DNA from: an uncultured bacterium
Lineage (GTDB): Bacteria; Bacteroidota; Rhodothermia; Rhodothermales; UBA10348
Length of the DNA stretch: 64,000 nucleotides
Reading direction: 5' to 3'
Assembly (NCBI GenBank): GCA_943788505.1
Contig: CALSQR010000001.1
Location: forward strand, 868,001-932,000
Positions within the stretch are counted from its first letter, which is position 1. The number at the start of each line of letters is the position of its first letter. Positions 1 to 8,787 of the stretch are shown one piece after another. The notes beneath the pieces were generated by a model, which saw only the letters and a list, made by a program, of their open reading frames with translations, did not search any database and was not told the DNA's origin. The position numbers and the translations under genes were made by a program.

Positions 1-308
1 CCTATTCGGACGAAGGTACGGTCCGTTGCCGCTATCGTAGACATCTTGACAAGGTCCGTATTGAAGTCGTTGATTCCGGCCGCGGTATACCTGAAGAGCA
101 TCTTGAACGGATATTCGAGCGATTCCATCGTGTGGATCCCGACCGCTCGCGTAAAAGCGGTGGGACAGGGTTAGGTCTAAGCATCGTTAAGCAGATTCTT
201 GCAGCACATGGAGAAAATATCCATGTGGAAAGCACGGTGGGACGGGGTACGCGATTCTGGTTCGAGTTGGCCTGGGAACCGGGCGAAGCAGAAGCAGAGT
301 CTGCCTGA
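1..308 (+). CDS. Sensor histidine kinase, C-terminal end (partial)
   Basis: The gene enters from the left edge, reading from base 3. What remains is the end of a HATPase_c ATP-binding domain: a G1 box (DSGRGIP), an F box (IFERFHRVD) and a G2 box (GTGLGLSIV), followed by the usual final strand (GRGTRFWFEL) and a short acidic tail ending at TGA 306-308. This layout is typical of PhoR/EnvZ-like membrane kinases that phosphorylate an OmpR-type regulator. The sensor part, the phospho-accepting His and the N box lie outside the window, so the signal cannot be inferred. The family call is firm; the exact kinase is not. Confidence 0.9.
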   Translation, partial: YSDEGTVRCRYRRHLDKVRIEVVDSGRGIPEEHLERIFERFHRVDPDRSRKSGGTGLGLSIVKQILAAHGENIHVESTVGRGTRFWFELAWEPGEAEAESA

Positions 309-513
309 ACGTTTCTCAGCTACATTCTAGCCACTTCCCCACGCCATGAAACAGCGTATTCGCAGCTGATTAGTGCCCTTTAAAGCCCGCAGTGGCTATT
401 AACGGTGTTAACTTCTTGAGCCAAGCTTCATGTTCTACTACGGTGTGGTTTGCAAACATTTTCGTATTCTCTGACGTAGCAGAGGTCCGACCACCCCAGC
501 AATCCAGAAGAAC

Positions 514-2649
514 ATGGCAAGAGCGTCAAAATCAAAGAAAGCCGTAGCCGTAGCCGCTGGCGATGGTGCAAGCACGGATGTCGAACTGGCGGCCATTAAA
601 TCAAATGGCATGCTGATCGATGGTGATTTTGATATCACCCCGATGGGGCCTGCCGATTTTGACGCCAAGACGCTGCTCGACATATATCGTCGCATGTTGA
701 CCTCGCGCCGTCTGGATGAAAAGATGCTCACCCTTCTGAAACAGGGTAAAGGCTTCTTTCATATTGGTTGCGCAGGTCACGAAGCCGCTCAGGCTGCAAT
801 CGGACTTCTTAGCCGTGCAGGCGAAGACTGGTTCAGTATGTACTACCGGGACATGATGATGTATCTCATGCTTGGTGGAACGGAGCAAGAAGTGATGCTC
901 CATCATATGGCAAAAGCTAATGACCCAAACTCGGCCGGTCGCCAGATGTCCGAGCACTTTGGCAATCGTGAGCGAAATATTCTCACCGTCTCATCTTCCG
1001 TCGGAGCCCAGTTTCTGCCAGCCGTAGGTGTTGCGATGGCCTTGCAGCGAGACGAAAAAGATGCCTATGTGTACTGCTCCTGTGGAGATGGAGCAACCTC
1101 CCAGGGTGATTTTCACGAAGCTCTAAACTGGGCAGCACGTGCAATGGCTCCAGTGTTATTTGTTGTGCAAGACAACGGATATGCCATTTCTGTCCCTGTC
1201 AGGGATCAGACCGCAGGAGGATCAGCGTACAAACTGGCTCGTGGGTATGAAGGGCTGGCCCGAATCAAGGTTGACGGTACGGATTTTTTCCAGACGTATG
1301 CCGCTGCTAAGGCTGCAATCGACCATATTCGTGCTGGAAAAGGGCCCGTTTGCCTCGTTGCAGACCTAGTACGCCTACTTCCGCACTCCTCTTCCGACAA
1401 TCATGCAAAATACCGGACGCCAGAAGAGCTTGAGGCTGATAAACGAGAAGATCCGATTTTGCAGCTTGAAAAACGGTTGATCGACGCCGGATTACTTACC
1501 AAGAAGGCCTCTGATCAGATTCGAAAGGAAGTGCATGTTTCAGTCGATGACGCTGCTAAATGGGCTAATGAGCAGCCAGATCCAGAGGCATCTACTGCTA
1601 TGGAGCATGTTCTCTATGAAGGTGATCTCGGTCTTGATTTCGAAGCTAGTGAGCCCTCTGGTGAGCCAATTGTCGTCGTTGATGCTATCAATCATGCTCT
1701 CCACGAGGAAATGGCGCGGGATGAACGCGTTATTGTTTACGGAGAGGACGTTGCCGGAGGAAAGGGAGGTGTATTCACTGCCACCCGCGAGCTTACAGCC
1801 AAGTTTGGGCCAGATCGCTGCTTCAATTCTCCGCTTGCCGAAGCCTCCATTATCGGAACAGCAGTCGGTTTTTCTTCGGCAGGATTCAAGCCGGTAGTCG
1901 AGATTCAGTTCGGTGACTACATTTGGCCTGCCTTGCAGCACCTGCGTAATCAGGTTTCCACCTATCGCTATCGCTCCAATGGTGATTGGGGATGCCCAAT
2001 GGTTATCCGCGTCCCGGTTGGTGGATATATTCATGGCGGACTGTGCCATTCCCAGAACATTGAGGCGTTTTTCGCCCATATGCCTGGATTTCAAATTGCG
2101 ATGCCTTCGACGGCGGCTGACGCAAAAGGATTACTGAAGGCAGCCATCCGAATGGAAGATCCTGTCTTGTTCATGGAGCACAAGGCACTTTACAGGTCAG
2201 CAGCAGCTCGAAGCCCTGAGCCAGACGAAGATTACCTTCTGCCTTTCGGCAAAGCACGTATCGTTCGCGAAGGATCGGACATTACCATCGTGACGTATGG
2301 CATGATGGTGCACAAATCCACAGCCGTCGCGCGAGCACTCGAAAAAGAGGGTATTTCGGTCGAGATTATTGATCTTAGAACGCTTCTCCCAGTGGATATG
2401 GATACGGTACTCGCTTCAGTTCGTAAGACGAGCCGAGCACTGGTTGTCTATGAAGATCACGAATTCCTGGGATACGGCGCTGAATTGGCAGCACAAATTG
2501 CCGACAAGGCCTTTGCGGATTTGGACGCACCTGTCAAGCGACTCGCTGGCAAGTTCGCACCAATTGCGTTCGCCGATCCTCTAGAACGGGAGCTTCTTCC
2601 ACAAGACGATGACATCCTTGAAGCGGTACGTGGCGTTCTAGACTGGTAG
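514..2649 (+). CDS. 2-oxoacid (branched-chain type) dehydrogenase E1, fused alpha and beta subunits
   Basis: This thiamine-diphosphate enzyme decarboxylates a 2-oxoacid and passes the acyl group to the lipoyl arm of E2. Residues about 45-350 are the alpha part, with the TPP motif opening at GDG (191-193) and closing near QDNGYAIS (219-226). Residues about 384-711 are the beta part, with the GEDV segment and the C-terminal transketolase-like domain (ITIVTYG). In most bacteria alpha and beta are separate genes; the single 711-residue chain is common in Bacteroidota relatives. A Lys/Ala-rich leader of about 30 residues precedes the conserved region. The likely E2 partner is encoded at 22921-24663 on the other strand; no E3 is present. 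Substrate (branched-chain 2-oxoacids versus pyruvate or 2-oxoglutarate) is inferred from family style only. No clear ribosome binding site precedes the ATG. Confidence 0.9.
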   Translation: MARASKSKKAVAVAAGDGASTDVELAAIKSNGMLIDGDFDITPMGPADFDAKTLLDIYRRMLTSRRLDEKMLTLLKQGKGFFHIGCAGHEAAQAAIGLLSRAGEDWFSMYYRDMMMYLMLGGTEQEVMLHHMAKANDPNSAGRQMSEHFGNRERNILTVSSSVGAQFLPAVGVAMALQRDEKDAYVYCSCGDGATSQGDFHEALNWAARAMAPVLFVVQDNGYAISVPVRDQTAGGSAYKLARGYEGLARIKVDGTDFFQTYAAAKAAIDHIRAGKGPVCLVADLVRLLPHSSSDNHAKYRTPEELEADKREDPILQLEKRLIDAGLLTKKASDQIRKEVHVSVDDAAKWANEQPDPEASTAMEHVLYEGDLGLDFEASEPSGEPIVVVDAINHALHEEMARDERVIVYGEDVAGGKGGVFTATRELTAKFGPDRCFNSPLAEASIIGTAVGFSSAGFKPVVEIQFGDYIWPALQHLRNQVSTYRYRSNGDWGCPMVIRVPVGGYIHGGLCHSQNIEAFFAHMPGFQIAMPSTAADAKGLLKAAIRMEDPVLFMEHKALYRSAAARSPEPDEDYLLPFGKARIVREGSDITIVTYGMMVHKSTAVARALEKEGISVEIIDLRTLLPVDMDTVLASVRKTSRALVVYEDHEFLGYGAELAAQIADKAFADLDAPVKRLAGKFAPIAFADPLERELLPQDDDILEAVRGVLDW

Positions 2650-2709
2650 TTGTCTTAGTTGACGACCCTAATCAGCGAAGCCCGTAGAGGCCCTACGCAC
2701 GCCAAGGGA

Positions 2710-3879
2710 TTAGACGCTTGCCAGGGCCATGTCCAGATCCGCGATCAAGTCTTCTGTGCTCTCAATTCCCACGGACAGGCGGATCAGGGAATCATGAAGC
2801 CCAGCCGCGTGTCGCTCCTTAGCCGGAATGGAGGCGTGGGTCATCGTTGCGGGATGGTTCATAAGGCTTTCTACCCCTCCTAGACTTTCGGCTAGTGTGA
2901 ATACCTGAGTGGCGGAGAGAACTCTATAGGCGGCCTCAATGCTCTCGTCCTTCAGTAGAAAGGAAACTATCCCTCCGAAGCCGTCCATCTGTCTTGCAGC
3001 AAGTTCATGGCCCTCGAAGGACGGAAGTCCAGGATAGTACACCTTGCCGACACGAGGATCAGCTTCAAGGAATTCTGCGACCGCTTGGGCATTGCGACAA
3101 TGCCGTTCCATGCGCACATCGAGCGTCTTCGTCCCTCGCATTGTCAGGAAGCAGTCCATGGGACCAGGAACGGCTCCGGCACTCTTAATGAGAAAGCGAA
3201 GCTTCTCAGCCCATTCATCACTATTCGTACATACGGCTCCACCGATGACATCAGAGTGTCCACCGAGGTACTTGGTTGTGGAATGCACTACCAGATCTGC
3301 CCCCCTTTCAAGTGGACGCTGCAGAATCGGAGTAGCAAAGGTATTGTCCACTGCTACAGTGGCATTATGGGTATGCCCTAAAGAGACAAGTGTATCGATA
3401 TCGACTACGCGCACGAGTGGATTGGTAGGCGTCTCTACCCAAAGCAATTTGGTCTCAGGGCGAATCGCTTGCTCGACCTTATCCAGATCGGACATGTCGA
3501 CAAAGTCAGACGTGATTCCAAAAGGACCAAACACCTGGCGGAAAAGACGATACGTCCCCCCGTACAGGTCGTTGGAAGCAACGATGTGATCTCCAGGGCG
3601 CAAGCACCGAGCGATAGCGTCCGTAGCTGCAACACCGGACGAAAAGCAGATTCCGTGCTTGGCTGATTCTAAGCCAGCCAGATTCCCCTCTAACGCCGTA
3701 CGCGTTGGATTGGAAACACGACCGTACTCATACCCCTTGTGCTCTCCTGGCGAAGCTTGTGCATACGTTGACGTCTGGTAAACAGGGGTCATCACAGCAC
3801 CCGTTACCGGGTCTGGCTGTTGGCCAGCATGCACAGCACGGGTACCAATACCTTTGGAGATGATTTCTTCTGGTTTCAT
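2710..3879 (-). CDS. Cystathionine gamma-synthase / gamma-lyase family PLP enzyme
   Basis: This is a Cys/Met-metabolism fold-type I PLP enzyme. The PLP-binding lysine lies in HSTTKYLGGHSD (K203 from this start). Other hallmarks are the early YEYGRVSNPTR motif, SSGVAATDA, and DNTFATPILQRP. Such enzymes make cystathionine from O-acyl-homoserine or cleave it to cysteine; sequence alone does not separate synthase from lyase. I start at the ATG at 3879 (389 residues, MKPEEIISKG), the usual family length. An upstream in-frame ATG at 3930 would add 17 unconserved residues. The gene converges on the E1 gene with a 60-base gap. A strong hairpin (3954-3983) lies between its start and the upstream TPR gene, so it probably has its own promoter. 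Confidence 0.88.
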   Translation of the reverse strand: MKPEEIISKGIGTRAVHAGQQPDPVTGAVMTPVYQTSTYAQASPGEHKGYEYGRVSNPTRTALEGNLAGLESAKHGICFSSGVAATDAIARCLRPGDHIVASNDLYGGTYRLFRQVFGPFGITSDFVDMSDLDKVEQAIRPETKLLWVETPTNPLVRVVDIDTLVSLGHTHNATVAVDNTFATPILQRPLERGADLVVHSTTKYLGGHSDVIGGAVCTNSDEWAEKLRFLIKSAGAVPGPMDCFLTMRGTKTLDVRMERHCRNAQAVAEFLEADPRVGKVYYPGLPSFEGHELAARQMDGFGGIVSFLLKDESIEAAYRVLSATQVFTLAESLGGVESLMNHPATMTHASIPAKERHAAGLHDSLIRLSVGIESTEDLIADLDMALASV

Positions 3880-3953
3880 GCAGGTCGGGATGTATGCGAG
3901 TGCGGGTTTGCCAGAGGCAACGCTCCGCATTCTTCAGAATGGGTGGAACGAAG

Positions 3954-3983
3954 CGGGCCCGGGCTGTGTGCAGCCCGGGCCCG
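3954..3983 (-). terminator. Strong GC hairpin between TPR gene and cystathionine enzyme gene
   Basis: A perfect 13-bp inverted repeat (arms 3954-3966 and 3971-3983, loop TGTG) of almost pure G and C lies about 100 bases downstream of the TPR gene stop. On the minus strand it is followed by GCTTCGTTCC, which is only moderately T-rich. It may terminate the TPR transcript or act as a leader structure for the cystathionine enzyme gene, whose start is 75 bases further on. It does not match a SAM riboswitch consensus that I can recognise. Confidence 0.55.
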
Positions 3984-4085
3984 TACGTCCAATGGATTAG
4001 AACCGGTCACGTAAGCATACGCCGTGGTCTTGGCAATCGATGCCTCTGACCACAAATTGCCGCATCAGACGTACCGGCATCACCA

Positions 4086-5291
4086 CTAATTATCTTCGTA
4101 ACCAGCACAAGCAGAAACGCTCTGTGCTTTATCCGTCTGATTCGTCTGGGCGTACGACTGAAAGAGTGCACGGCAGACATCCGATACGTCTTCACCAATC
4201 GCTTCGAAAAGTACTTTCGCTGTTTCGAGTGGGGCGACAGCCATATCAAAATGCATGCGACGTTCTTCGATTTTGGCATCCATGGCAGCCTCTGCAGCAT
4301 CGATGTCGTCGTTGCTCATATCATCGCGATTAGCACGAAGATCATCATCCATAGTCGCAATTTCCGAATTCACATCAACGGCCTGATTAATGTGAGCGGC
4401 ACCAATGTTGTAGTGCGCTGAGCTATAGTTCGGATCGATGGCAATCGCCTCGTTAAGCTGGGCGATGGCATCTCCATAGTTACCAATCTGGATAAGCAGT
4501 GAACCATAATTGTACCGGAAAAGAGCGTTGCTTGGGTCACGCTCAACAGCGGACTTGTACCGATCCAAGGCCTTATCAACCTGACCTGTCATCTGGTAGG
4601 CATTCAAGAGCTCTGTCTGGATATCGACATTTTCAGGATACATGGTACTAGCCGTTTCAAGCAGCGTAACCGCATCTTCCATACGATCATTGGTCTGGTA
4701 GAGCTGTGCTAGGAAACGATAGGTATCCGGATCTTCATCGCCAGTCTCGATCGCTTTTTCGAAGGGATCTAAGGCATTTTCAGGCTGTTGCGCATTCATG
4801 TAGGCATATGCCTCATTTACATACGCGCCCGAAGAATCCGGCATGATGTCAGCTGCCGTATGGAAGTAGCGTGCAGCTACTACAAATTCGCTGTCATCGT
4901 TTCGTCCACGGTTGAAGGCCTGTACGCCACGCTGAAACTCATTTGCGAAGGCAAAACGCATCGCGTTAGTTACAGGTTCGCCGTACAAGGGGTCCAATTC
5001 GACTGCGCTACTAAACGCTTCAATCATTTGGTGGATTGTCTCGATGTGCGCATCCTGTTCAGACGTAGAGAATGCTTTCTCCGAGAGTACGCGACCCTTT
5101 AGTTCGTAAGCTTCCGCGTTCTGTGGATTGTTTTCAAGGGCCGTCTCCAGGTTTCTTAGAGCACGATCGTAATCCTGGTTACGAAGGTCGAGCTTTGCGC
5201 CTTCTACGTTTGGGTCGCTGGAGCAACCGTCAGCACCACCCATAAGAAGGGCACCGACGAGAAGACTGAGAATGATGGGAAATCGCTTCAT
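4086..5291 (-). CDS. Tetratricopeptide-repeat lipoprotein
   Basis: A signal sequence (MKRFPIILSLLVGALLMGG) leads to a cysteine in ADGCSS, an acceptable but non-classical lipobox, so the protein is probably a lipid-anchored periplasmic or outer-membrane protein. The rest is a run of TPR helices, clear in units such as AYAYMNAQQPENALDPFEKA, YRFLAQLYQTNDRMEDAV and HYNIGAAHINQ. TPR arrays are protein-protein scaffolds; no catalytic residues are visible. A charged stretch rich in Asp/Ala (DDDLRANRDDMSNDDIDAAE) interrupts the repeats near the C-terminus. The ATG at 5291 gives the normal MKR signal start; the ATG at 5300 adds only MVV. Partner unknown. Confidence 0.8.
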   Translation of the reverse strand: MKRFPIILSLLVGALLMGGADGCSSDPNVEGAKLDLRNQDYDRALRNLETALENNPQNAEAYELKGRVLSEKAFSTSEQDAHIETIHQMIEAFSSAVELDPLYGEPVTNAMRFAFANEFQRGVQAFNRGRNDDSEFVVAARYFHTAADIMPDSSGAYVNEAYAYMNAQQPENALDPFEKAIETGDEDPDTYRFLAQLYQTNDRMEDAVTLLETASTMYPENVDIQTELLNAYQMTGQVDKALDRYKSAVERDPSNALFRYNYGSLLIQIGNYGDAIAQLNEAIAIDPNYSSAHYNIGAAHINQAVDVNSEIATMDDDLRANRDDMSNDDIDAAEAAMDAKIEERRMHFDMAVAPLETAKVLFEAIGEDVSDVCRALFQSYAQTNQTDKAQSVSACAGYEDN

Positions 5292-5594
5292 GACTACCAT
5301 GTTGGGTATCTAAGGATGAATACCTGAAGGCGGGAAACTCAACCTTTGTTAGGAGGAGAAAACCCATCTTAGGGCCAAAAGAGGCAACGACGTGGCGCCA
5401 TTGCTCACCAAGCAGGCCGGGTAACCTTCGGGCGCCTGCAAGTCCGCTCCGGTCAAATAGAGCCAAAGTGCGGAAATCCAGATCTTTCAAGGTAATATTA
5501 CCCTTGAGTTCATACAAGGTTTAATAGAGAGTTCTTAGTCTGCTTCGCCTATGTACTTCATAGTTGATCTTTCATTCTCAGAGTCCTTGCTGAA
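5292..5594. other. Divergent intergenic region, 303 bases
   Basis: This stretch separates the minus-strand TPR lipoprotein gene from the plus-strand 328-residue gene and should hold both promoters. I found no clear TTTG / TANNTTTG promoter pair, no strong hairpin and no convincing small gene. A minus-strand open frame crosses it from 5517, but it runs on in the wrong frame over the TPR signal peptide and looks fortuitous. Confidence 0.5.
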
Positions 5595-6581
5595 ATGCCC
5601 CTGAATGACGCGTCTTTCCCCCGTTTTTCGAGTGTAAAGACCCTATTAAATGGTCTTTTTGATTATGCAGGGCTGTTTCCCCCAGCCGCCCTACCCATGC
5701 CGGCCGCCTTGGACGAGTATCTTGCCCATCGAGCCGAGCCTGATGATTGGATGCTTGGGCCCTTTGTTATCCCGGTCGCGCGGCTGAACGAATTGGGTGC
5801 TCTGGCCGACAGACTCTCTGACGAATCCCCTATCGCTTTGGATCTATTGCCCTCACCGGCAGATTCTGTCGATTCATTTTGCAACTCTCTTCAAAGCGAT
5901 CTGAATACTTCACTTGAATTCGTAGAGCGGATGAATGGACGAGTCGGTCTCGACTCCTTTGAATATCGCCTACCGAAGGATGCTCTGACCTCTGCGGCCT
6001 CAGCCGTACCTGCATTTTCACGTATTGAATCAGTTTTCAGGAGCGCTGGATTGGTACACCTCCCAAGGTATGCAGAGATCAGTAGAACGGATCGATTCAT
6101 CCAGGAGCTTCCACATTACTTGCTAGCTATCGGCGCCCAGCAATCAGCAGGACTTCTCCGCGCGAAGATTCGCTGCGGTGGTATGAAAGAAGAAGATTTC
6201 CCTTCGTTGGTCGAACTGGCCTCGTTTCTTCATGCTGCCATTCGGACAGGACAACCGTTCAAGGCAACCGCCGGGCTACACCATCCTCTTAGACATTTCA
6301 ACCGAAGCCAGGCACTTACAATGCACGGTTTTCTGAACGTATTTTTTGCGGTCACCTTGGGACGGATGCATAATCTTGATGTAGAACACCTTGAGCAGAT
6401 CCTTAGCGACACGAACCCTGATTCCTTCGTTTTCACCAACGCTGGTATCGAATGGAACGGTCTCCAAGCATCAACAACTTCCTTTATTCAGGATCGCAGG
6501 GCATTGGCTCTTTCCATCGGGAGTTGCAGTTTTGACGAACCCCGACAAGACCTTCGGGACCTCGGATGGCTAACCCACTGA
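5595..6581 (+). CDS. Conserved protein of unknown function next to fumarylacetoacetase
   Basis: I do not recognise a named domain. The 328-residue protein has no signal peptide or membrane segment and so is probably cytoplasmic. Distinct motifs that look conserved are FDYAGLFPPAALPM near the N-terminus, AKIRCGG around residue 195, and FKATAGLHHPLRH around residue 223, followed by a hydrophobic helix (GFLNVFFAVTL). The His- and Lys-containing KATAGLHHP segment, together with KIRCGG, recalls TIM-barrel active-site strands (aldolase-like or PEP-enzyme-like), but this is an impression only. The next gene, 58 bases downstream on the same strand, is fumarylacetoacetase, so a role linked to tyrosine or homogentisate breakdown is a reasonable inference. 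Confidence 0.75.
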   Translation: MPLNDASFPRFSSVKTLLNGLFDYAGLFPPAALPMPAALDEYLAHRAEPDDWMLGPFVIPVARLNELGALADRLSDESPIALDLLPSPADSVDSFCNSLQSDLNTSLEFVERMNGRVGLDSFEYRLPKDALTSAASAVPAFSRIESVFRSAGLVHLPRYAEISRTDRFIQELPHYLLAIGAQQSAGLLRAKIRCGGMKEEDFPSLVELASFLHAAIRTGQPFKATAGLHHPLRHFNRSQALTMHGFLNVFFAVTLGRMHNLDVEHLEQILSDTNPDSFVFTNAGIEWNGLQASTTSFIQDRRALALSIGSCSFDEPRQDLRDLGWLTH

Positions 6582-6639
6582 TCTGGGCCGCTGGATCCTT
6601 CCCGATCTGACCTCGAACACACTTCGACACCATCTAATT

Positions 6640-7884
6640 ATGACATCCTTCATCGACATTCCATCAGGAAGCGACTTTCCGATTCAGAATCTTCCCTACG
6701 GTGTATTTGTGCCGCCAGGAAGCGACCGCCCCCGACCGGGCACTGCTATCGGAACGATGGTGGTCGACCTGTGTGCGCTAGAAGCAGAAGGTTTATTGGA
6801 GACAGATGTTTTCCAAACATCGACCCTGAACCAATTCATGGAATCGGGCCGCCCCACGTGGACGCTCGTCAGGACATCCCTGCAGGCCCTTCTTTCAGGG
6901 GAGGATCCGCGATTGAAAGAAGATGCGGCGCTACGCAGAAGGACGCTCCACCGTCAACAGGACGTCCGCATGGTGTTGCCTGCGTCTATCGGGGACTACA
7001 CGGACTTCTATTCCTCGCGAGAACACGCCACAAATGTTGGCACCATGTTCAGGGACCCTGAAAATGCACTCCCCCCAAACTGGCTCCATCTGCCTGTAGG
7101 ATATCATGGTCGTGCAAGCTCCGTGGTTGTATCAGGTACAGAGGTTCGGCGCCCAAATGGACAGACAAAACCCGGCGAAGGCCCTCCCATATTTGGTCCA
7201 AGTAGGTTGCTCGATTTTGAACTAGAGCTAGGTTTCTTCACCGGCCCGGGAAACGGACTCGGAAACCCGATTCCAATCAGCCAGGCGAGAGATCACATCT
7301 TCGGGTTTGTTTTAGTCAACGACTGGTCTGCCCGCGATATTCAGAAATGGGAATACGTCCCTCTCGGCCCGTTCCTAGCAAAGAACTTCGCAACGTCAAT
7401 TTCCCCATGGATAGTGACGCTCGATGCACTTGAGCCCTTCCGGTGCGCTGGCCCACACCAACATGACCCTGAACCACTTCCCTATCTGCAATCTAAAAGG
7501 GACTCTTCGTGGGATATTGGGCTTGAAGTTGCCATCCAACCTCCAGAAAGAGACGAAGAAGAAATTGTATGTCGTTCAAACTTTCGACACATGTATTGGA
7601 ACGTGTGCCAACAGCTGGCTCATCACACGGTAGGTGGCTGCAATACTAACCCGGGGGACCTCATGGCTTCCGGAACGATTTCTGGTCCGGATAAAGGCAG
7701 TTTTGGGTCGATGCTCGAGATTACTTGGCGCGGCCAGCACCCTGTCAAAATGTTCGATGGATCGGAGAGGAAGTTCATTCAGGACGGCGACACAGTCATT
7801 GTGAGAGGGGCCGCTGAGAAAGATGGACTGCGCATTGGATTCGGCGAGGTTCGCGGAAAAGTGTTGCCAGCTCACAGTGTTTAG
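6640..7884 (+). CDS. fahA: Fumarylacetoacetase
   Basis: It hydrolyses fumarylacetoacetate to fumarate and acetoacetate, the last step of tyrosine and homogentisate degradation. The 414 residues match the family length. The N-terminal SH3-like domain is followed by the catalytic domain: DYTDFYSSREHATNVG (metal Asp and catalytic His), the HLPVGYHGRASS segment, the LDFELELGFF metal-binding glutamates, and VNDWSARDIQKWEYVPLGPF with the metal-binding Asp. The C-terminal GDTVIVRG and GFGEVRGKVLP are typical. It probably forms an operon with the unknown gene upstream. The other tyrosine-pathway genes (hpd, hmgA) are not in the window. Confidence 0.97.
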   Translation: MTSFIDIPSGSDFPIQNLPYGVFVPPGSDRPRPGTAIGTMVVDLCALEAEGLLETDVFQTSTLNQFMESGRPTWTLVRTSLQALLSGEDPRLKEDAALRRRTLHRQQDVRMVLPASIGDYTDFYSSREHATNVGTMFRDPENALPPNWLHLPVGYHGRASSVVVSGTEVRRPNGQTKPGEGPPIFGPSRLLDFELELGFFTGPGNGLGNPIPISQARDHIFGFVLVNDWSARDIQKWEYVPLGPFLAKNFATSISPWIVTLDALEPFRCAGPHQHDPEPLPYLQSKRDSSWDIGLEVAIQPPERDEEEIVCRSNFRHMYWNVCQQLAHHTVGGCNTNPGDLMASGTISGPDKGSFGSMLEITWRGQHPVKMFDGSERKFIQDGDTVIVRGAAEKDGLRIGFGEVRGKVLPAHSV

Positions 7885-7916
7885 TTCATTTAGAGCAGAT
7901 ATGTAGCCTTGGCAAG

Positions 7917-7954
7917 GCTCGGGGCACGGGCTCGGGGCACGGAGTAAGGCACGG
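7917..7954. repeat. 13-bp tandem repeat after fahA
   Basis: Two exact copies of GCTCGGGGCACGG (7917-7929 and 7930-7942) are followed by a decayed third copy ending GGCACGG at 7954. The repeat starts about 33 bases after the fahA stop codon and lies outside any convincing gene. A different 13-bp repeat sits in the equivalent position after the aldehyde dehydrogenase at 49440. Confidence 0.85.
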
Positions 7955-8192
7955 TACCCGACCTCCTGACACCATTGCAGGCTCATCTGCGGGGTTGTCA
8001 GAGTAAGACCCTCTACCTGTCGAAGTGTCTCAGACAAGATTTCCGCTTTGCTCGCAGGCCTGAAATTCTGTCGCGTCAACGCTGACGTTATGGCCGTTTC
8101 TGGCTAATGGCACGCGCTTTGTCTCTTGTGTTGATGAAATTGACCGAGTACGTCAGAAAGGCGTTCCGGGATGTGAATTATGTCATCAACCT

Positions 8193-8207
8193 GCACAAGA
8201 GGTGTAT
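8193..8207 (+). promoter_or_regulatory. Ribosome binding site of hsp20
   Basis: The sequence AAGAGGTG ends about seven bases before the ATG at 8211 and is the clearest Shine-Dalgarno-like site in the window. It decides the start: an in-frame GTG at 8202 lies inside this site and is unlikely to be used. Confidence 0.6.
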
Positions 8208-8210
8208 ATC

Positions 8211-8657
8211 ATGACCAAACTTGTAAGCTTCTCGCCTCGCGCTGACCTGTCACGCATGCAGCGGGATTTCGATAGTCTATTCTCCAATTTTTTCCCTACC
8301 AGCGGCACCGATTCCGAAACCAGTGAAGCCGTTTCTTGGCATCCTAAAATCGATGTTGTAGAAACCAAGGACGCCTTTGAACTGGCTATCGATGTGCCAG
8401 GCGTAGAAAAGGATGCCATCCAGATCAACGTACACGAAGGCGTACTGTCCATTTCTGGAGAACGCATTGCCCGCCAAGTCCAGGATGATGACAATGTCAT
8501 CCGCTTCGAGCGGCAGACAGGTCGGTTTTACCGCTCCTTTACGCTGCCCAATAAGATCGATGACAAGAAAATCGTAGCTCAGCACGAAAACGGCGTTCTA
8601 ACGATGCGCGTTCCTAAGTTGGAAGAGTCAAAACCGCGGAAGATTATGATCAAATGA
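8211..8657 (+). CDS. Hsp20 / small heat-shock protein
   Basis: This is an ATP-independent holdase chaperone that binds unfolding proteins in the cytoplasm. The 148-residue protein has a short N-terminal arm with a FDSLFSNFFP motif, a central alpha-crystallin domain (WHPKIDVVETKDAFELAI ... VLSISGER ... FYRSFTLP) and the closing signature NGVLTMRVPK. The C-terminal tail ends in KPRKIMIK, with the I-x-I/V-type oligomerisation motif represented by IMI. The start at ATG 8211 is supported by a good AGAGGTG site. A strong terminator follows 70 bases after the stop, so the gene is probably monocistronic and heat-induced. Confidence 0.96.
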   Translation: MTKLVSFSPRADLSRMQRDFDSLFSNFFPTSGTDSETSEAVSWHPKIDVVETKDAFELAIDVPGVEKDAIQINVHEGVLSISGERIARQVQDDDNVIRFERQTGRFYRSFTLPNKIDDKKIVAQHENGVLTMRVPKLEESKPRKIMIK

Positions 8658-8723
8658 TCTAGATCGCCTCGATAAAAGAGCGCGAACGGAACAGCGGATT
8701 TGGAAGACGCACTTCGAGGCAAC

Positions 8724-8787
8724 GAGACGGGCGCCGGCGGACTGGGCAATCTTTGACTGCCTCTCGCCGGCGCCCGATCTCATTTTT
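8724..8787 (+). terminator. Rho-independent terminator after hsp20
   Basis: A perfect 12-bp GC-rich stem has arms 8728-8739 and 8765-8776; it extends by four more pairs past a one-base bulge. The 25-base loop can itself pair (GGCA with TGCC). The plus strand then reads ATCTCATTTTTAGC, a short T-run. It ends hsp20 transcription and separates it from the convergent histidine kinase gene, whose stop codon lies at the foot of the structure. Confidence 0.85.

Larger units (their letters stand above)
7885..8210. other. Intergenic region with tandem repeat upstream of hsp20
   Basis: This 326-base gap follows fahA and precedes hsp20, both on the plus strand. It begins with a GC-rich 13-bp tandem repeat (listed separately). 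The second half should hold the hsp20 promoter, but I see neither a CIRCE operator (TTAGCACTC-N9-GAGTGCTAA) nor a good TANNTTTG box. A 168-codon minus-strand open frame that begins here and runs into fahA is judged to be a shadow. Confidence 0.5.

Noticed and set aside
5230-5517. Minus-strand open frame across the TPR gene start
   Set aside because: It runs in another frame over the signal peptide of the TPR lipoprotein and shows no domain features.
7576-8079. Minus-strand open frame of 168 codons overlapping the end of fahA
   Set aside because: Most of it lies antisense to strongly conserved fahA sequence, it has no recognisable motif and includes the 13-bp tandem repeat.
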